DNA of 6,448 nucleotides from an uncultured Hungatella sp. (GTDB lineage Bacteria; Bacillota; Clostridia; Lachnospirales; Lachnospiraceae), in the NCBI GenBank assembly GCA_959018155.1, contig CAUEKH010000151.1, positions 1 to 6,448 on the forward strand, written 5' to 3'. Position numbers and translations under genes: made by a program. Below, one piece after another: positions 5,869 to 6,448 of this stretch; positions within the stretch are counted from its first letter, which is position 1; each line of letters opens with the position of its first letter. The notes beneath the pieces were generated by a model. It saw only the letters and a list, made by a program, of their open reading frames with translations, was not told where the DNA came from and did no database searches.

Positions 5869-5877
5869 AGTGTACCA
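5869..5877 (-). promoter_or_regulatory. Candidate extended -10 promoter of the isomerase/symporter operon
   Basis: On the minus strand TGGTACACT is an extended -10 (TG-n-TACACT, 4 of 6 matches to TATAAT). No good -35 hexamer lies 16-18 bases upstream, which fits a promoter that needs an activator such as the adjacent AraC-type protein. Transcription would start near 5862, giving a leader of about 85 bases. No convincing direct-repeat operator was found by eye in the rest of the 5777-5966 gap. Confidence 0.3.
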
Positions 5878-5966
5878 CGAATACAGGGAAACTCAGGAGT
5901 ACGATTTTTGGACATTATGGCGAATTCTTTACTTTTTTTGTCGTTTTTCTAAAAATTATGCCGTTA

Positions 5967-6448
5967 TCAGCCAACCTGTCCTCTCTTTTTCCCGGCCAGC
6001 GTCTCCCCCGGCTGGCTCTTTATCTGCTTGAGATATTCTGTGGGAGTTTTACCCGTAATCCGCTTAAACAGTTTTCTGAAATAATTGACATCATAGATCC
6101 CGCTCTCAGCCGCCACATTCTGAATCTGGAGATTGGTAGAGTTTAAAAGAGTAATCGCCCGCCGGATCCTCTGCTGGCTCACGTAGTCAGAGAGCGTCAC
6201 TCCCATCTCCTTTTTAAAGAGAGCAGACAGATAACTGGCATTGACAGAGTATTCCGTAGCCAGACGTTTTAAGGATAAATCCTCCGTGAGGCTTAAATTG
6301 ATGTGATTCACCACCTTCTGTACCACCGGAGAGCAGCCGCGGAGAGAGTAATTGCGCACCAGCATACAGTACTTACGAATCATCTCTGTGAGGAGACGGG
6401 TTGCATCCTGCTGGGAACTCACACCCTCTGCCAATTTTGCTATCTGCG
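5967..6448 (-). CDS. AraC-family transcriptional regulator, C-terminal part (cut by window edge)
   Basis: The visible 159 residues carry the complete AraC/XylS DNA-binding domain; the N-terminal sensor lies beyond base 6448. The first helix-turn-helix is in SLKRLATEYSVNASYLSALFKKEMG (visible residues about 58-82), followed by the linker helix VSQQRIRRAITLLNST. The second is in IQNVAAESGIYDVNYFRKLFKRITGKTPTEYLK, the family's most conserved block with the SGIYDVNYFRKLFK recognition segment. A TTG at 6434 is possible on paper, but the frame is open to the window edge (QIAK before it), and the N-terminal 35 visible residues look like the end of a linker, so I treat the gene as partial. The domain's position directly ahead of the isomerase/symporter operon, same strand, suggests it is the local activator. 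No GC-rich terminator follows its stop (5969-5967), only A/T-rich sequence, so read-through into the operon is possible. Confidence 0.92.
   Translation of the reverse strand, partial: QIAKLAEGVSSQQDATRLLTEMIRKYCMLVRNYSLRGCSPVVQKVVNHINLSLTEDLSLKRLATEYSVNASYLSALFKKEMGVTLSDYVSQQRIRRAITLLNSTNLQIQNVAAESGIYDVNYFRKLFKRITGKTPTEYLKQIKSQPGETLAGKKRGQVG

Noticed and set aside
5740..6146. Plus-strand open frames in the gap between regulator and isomerase
   Set aside because: They are Phe/Leu/Ser-rich products of T-rich sequence without ribosome sites and overlap the end of the AraC gene on the other strand.

Overview
The window reads like a chromosomal segment of an anaerobic Firmicute, most likely a clostridial gut-type bacterium near Lachnospiraceae (inference). 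The basis is clear Shine-Dalgarno sites of AGGAG type, a Bacillus/Clostridium-type LexA operator, a GPH sugar transporter with an AraC-type regulator, and moderate GC. All seven genes I can support lie on the minus strand, so transcription runs from high to low coordinates. No tRNA, rRNA, CRISPR array, insertion sequence or prophage gene was seen.

Right part (6448 to about 3320), a carbohydrate-response block: the C-terminal part of an AraC-family regulator (cut by the window edge), a 190-base gap with a candidate extended -10 promoter and leader hairpin, a sugar-phosphate isomerase/epimerase-like TIM-barrel protein, and a GPH-family sugar/cation symporter 26 bases further on. The natural reading is that the regulator senses a sugar or glycoside, the symporter imports it and the TIM-barrel enzyme isomerises or epimerises it. 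The substrate cannot be read from the sequence. A stable UUCG hairpin separates the symporter from a small TM2-domain membrane protein.

Middle part (about 2940 to 580), a DNA-damage block: a two-gene, translationally coupled operon encodes a radical SAM protein (TIGR03916 type, CX3CX2C cluster plus a C-terminal helix-hairpin-helix) and its usual partner, a DUF4130/TIGR03915 protein. A good sigma-A promoter precedes it. One full LexA (SOS) box lies just after the -10 element and a second, one-mismatch box lies just before the -35 element. The radical SAM protein also ends in a canonical sliding-clamp binding pentapeptide, QLSLF. Together these suggest an SOS-inducible, replisome-recruited radical DNA-repair enzyme whose chemistry is not established.

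Left part (579 to 1): a promoter and structured leader, then the N-terminal third or less of a YifB/ComM-family AAA+ ATPase, cut by the window edge.
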